Positions 5,572 through 5,572 of a stretch of DNA of 5,572 bases are shown in pieces. Within the stretch, counting starts at the first letter, position 1. Each line of letters starts with the position of its first letter. The position numbers and the translations under genes were made by a program. The notes under the pieces are model-generated. The model worked only from the letters and a program-made list of their open reading frames with translations, did no database searches and was not told the DNA's origin. Source of the stretch: Planctomycetes bacterium GWF2_50_10 (GTDB taxonomy: Bacteria > Planctomycetota > Phycisphaerae > Sedimentisphaerales > GWF2-50-10); NCBI GenBank assembly GCA_001824635.1, contig MHYB01000021.1, positions 1,069-6,640 of the forward strand, given 5' to 3'.

Positions 5572-5572
5572 A

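Overview
The window is bacterial and looks like an accessory, probably defence-type, gene cluster. The enhancer-binding protein and the near-perfect sigma-54 promoter fit Proteobacteria or another phylum that uses sigma-54. No gene allows a genus call. Gene density is high, with five genes on the plus strand and possibly the tail end of one convergent gene at the right edge. Base composition is patchy: sampled 60-base lines run from about 30% GC in the sensor half of the kinase gene to 50-55% in its catalytic half and in the nuclease-like gene. This is what a mosaic, horizontally moved cassette would show.

Left (1-1018): the 3' part of a sigma-54-dependent activator gene, with an AAA+ domain and a Fis-type helix-turn-helix. 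Its N-terminal sensory region lies off the window. Next (1019-1284) is an AT-rich regulatory region. It has a textbook -24/-12 promoter (TGGCAC-N5-TTGCT, 1214-1229) reading into the following operon, and an upstream 25-bp dyad (1062-1086) that is a good candidate activator site.

Centre (1285-4928): three tightly packed genes. (i) A 688-residue protein in which a degenerate HsdM-like (type I N6-adenine methyltransferase) region is fused to a histidine-kinase core; the catalytic NPP(Y/F) motif and the SAM motif I appear to be lost. (ii) A response regulator, overlapping the kinase gene by ATGA, with an intact receiver and a helical non-DNA-binding C-terminal domain. (iii) A 226-residue protein with a PD-(D/E)XK nuclease-like D...ExK signature.

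Right (4976-5572): a MerR-type regulator with a basic N-terminal extension, then a short convergent region with the possible C-terminal 23 codons of a minus-strand gene.

Working model (inference): an off-window signal activates the enhancer-binding protein, which switches on the sigma-54 operon. The HsdM-derived kinase senses DNA, a restriction-modification component or an anti-restriction protein, and phosphorylates the response regulator. The regulator's helical domain and/or the nuclease-like protein then acts as effector. This resembles in logic the known two-component anti-phage system Detocs, but the dead-methylase sensor, the sigma-54 control and the nuclease-like partner differ from what I know of it. 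It is the most likely undescribed system in the window.
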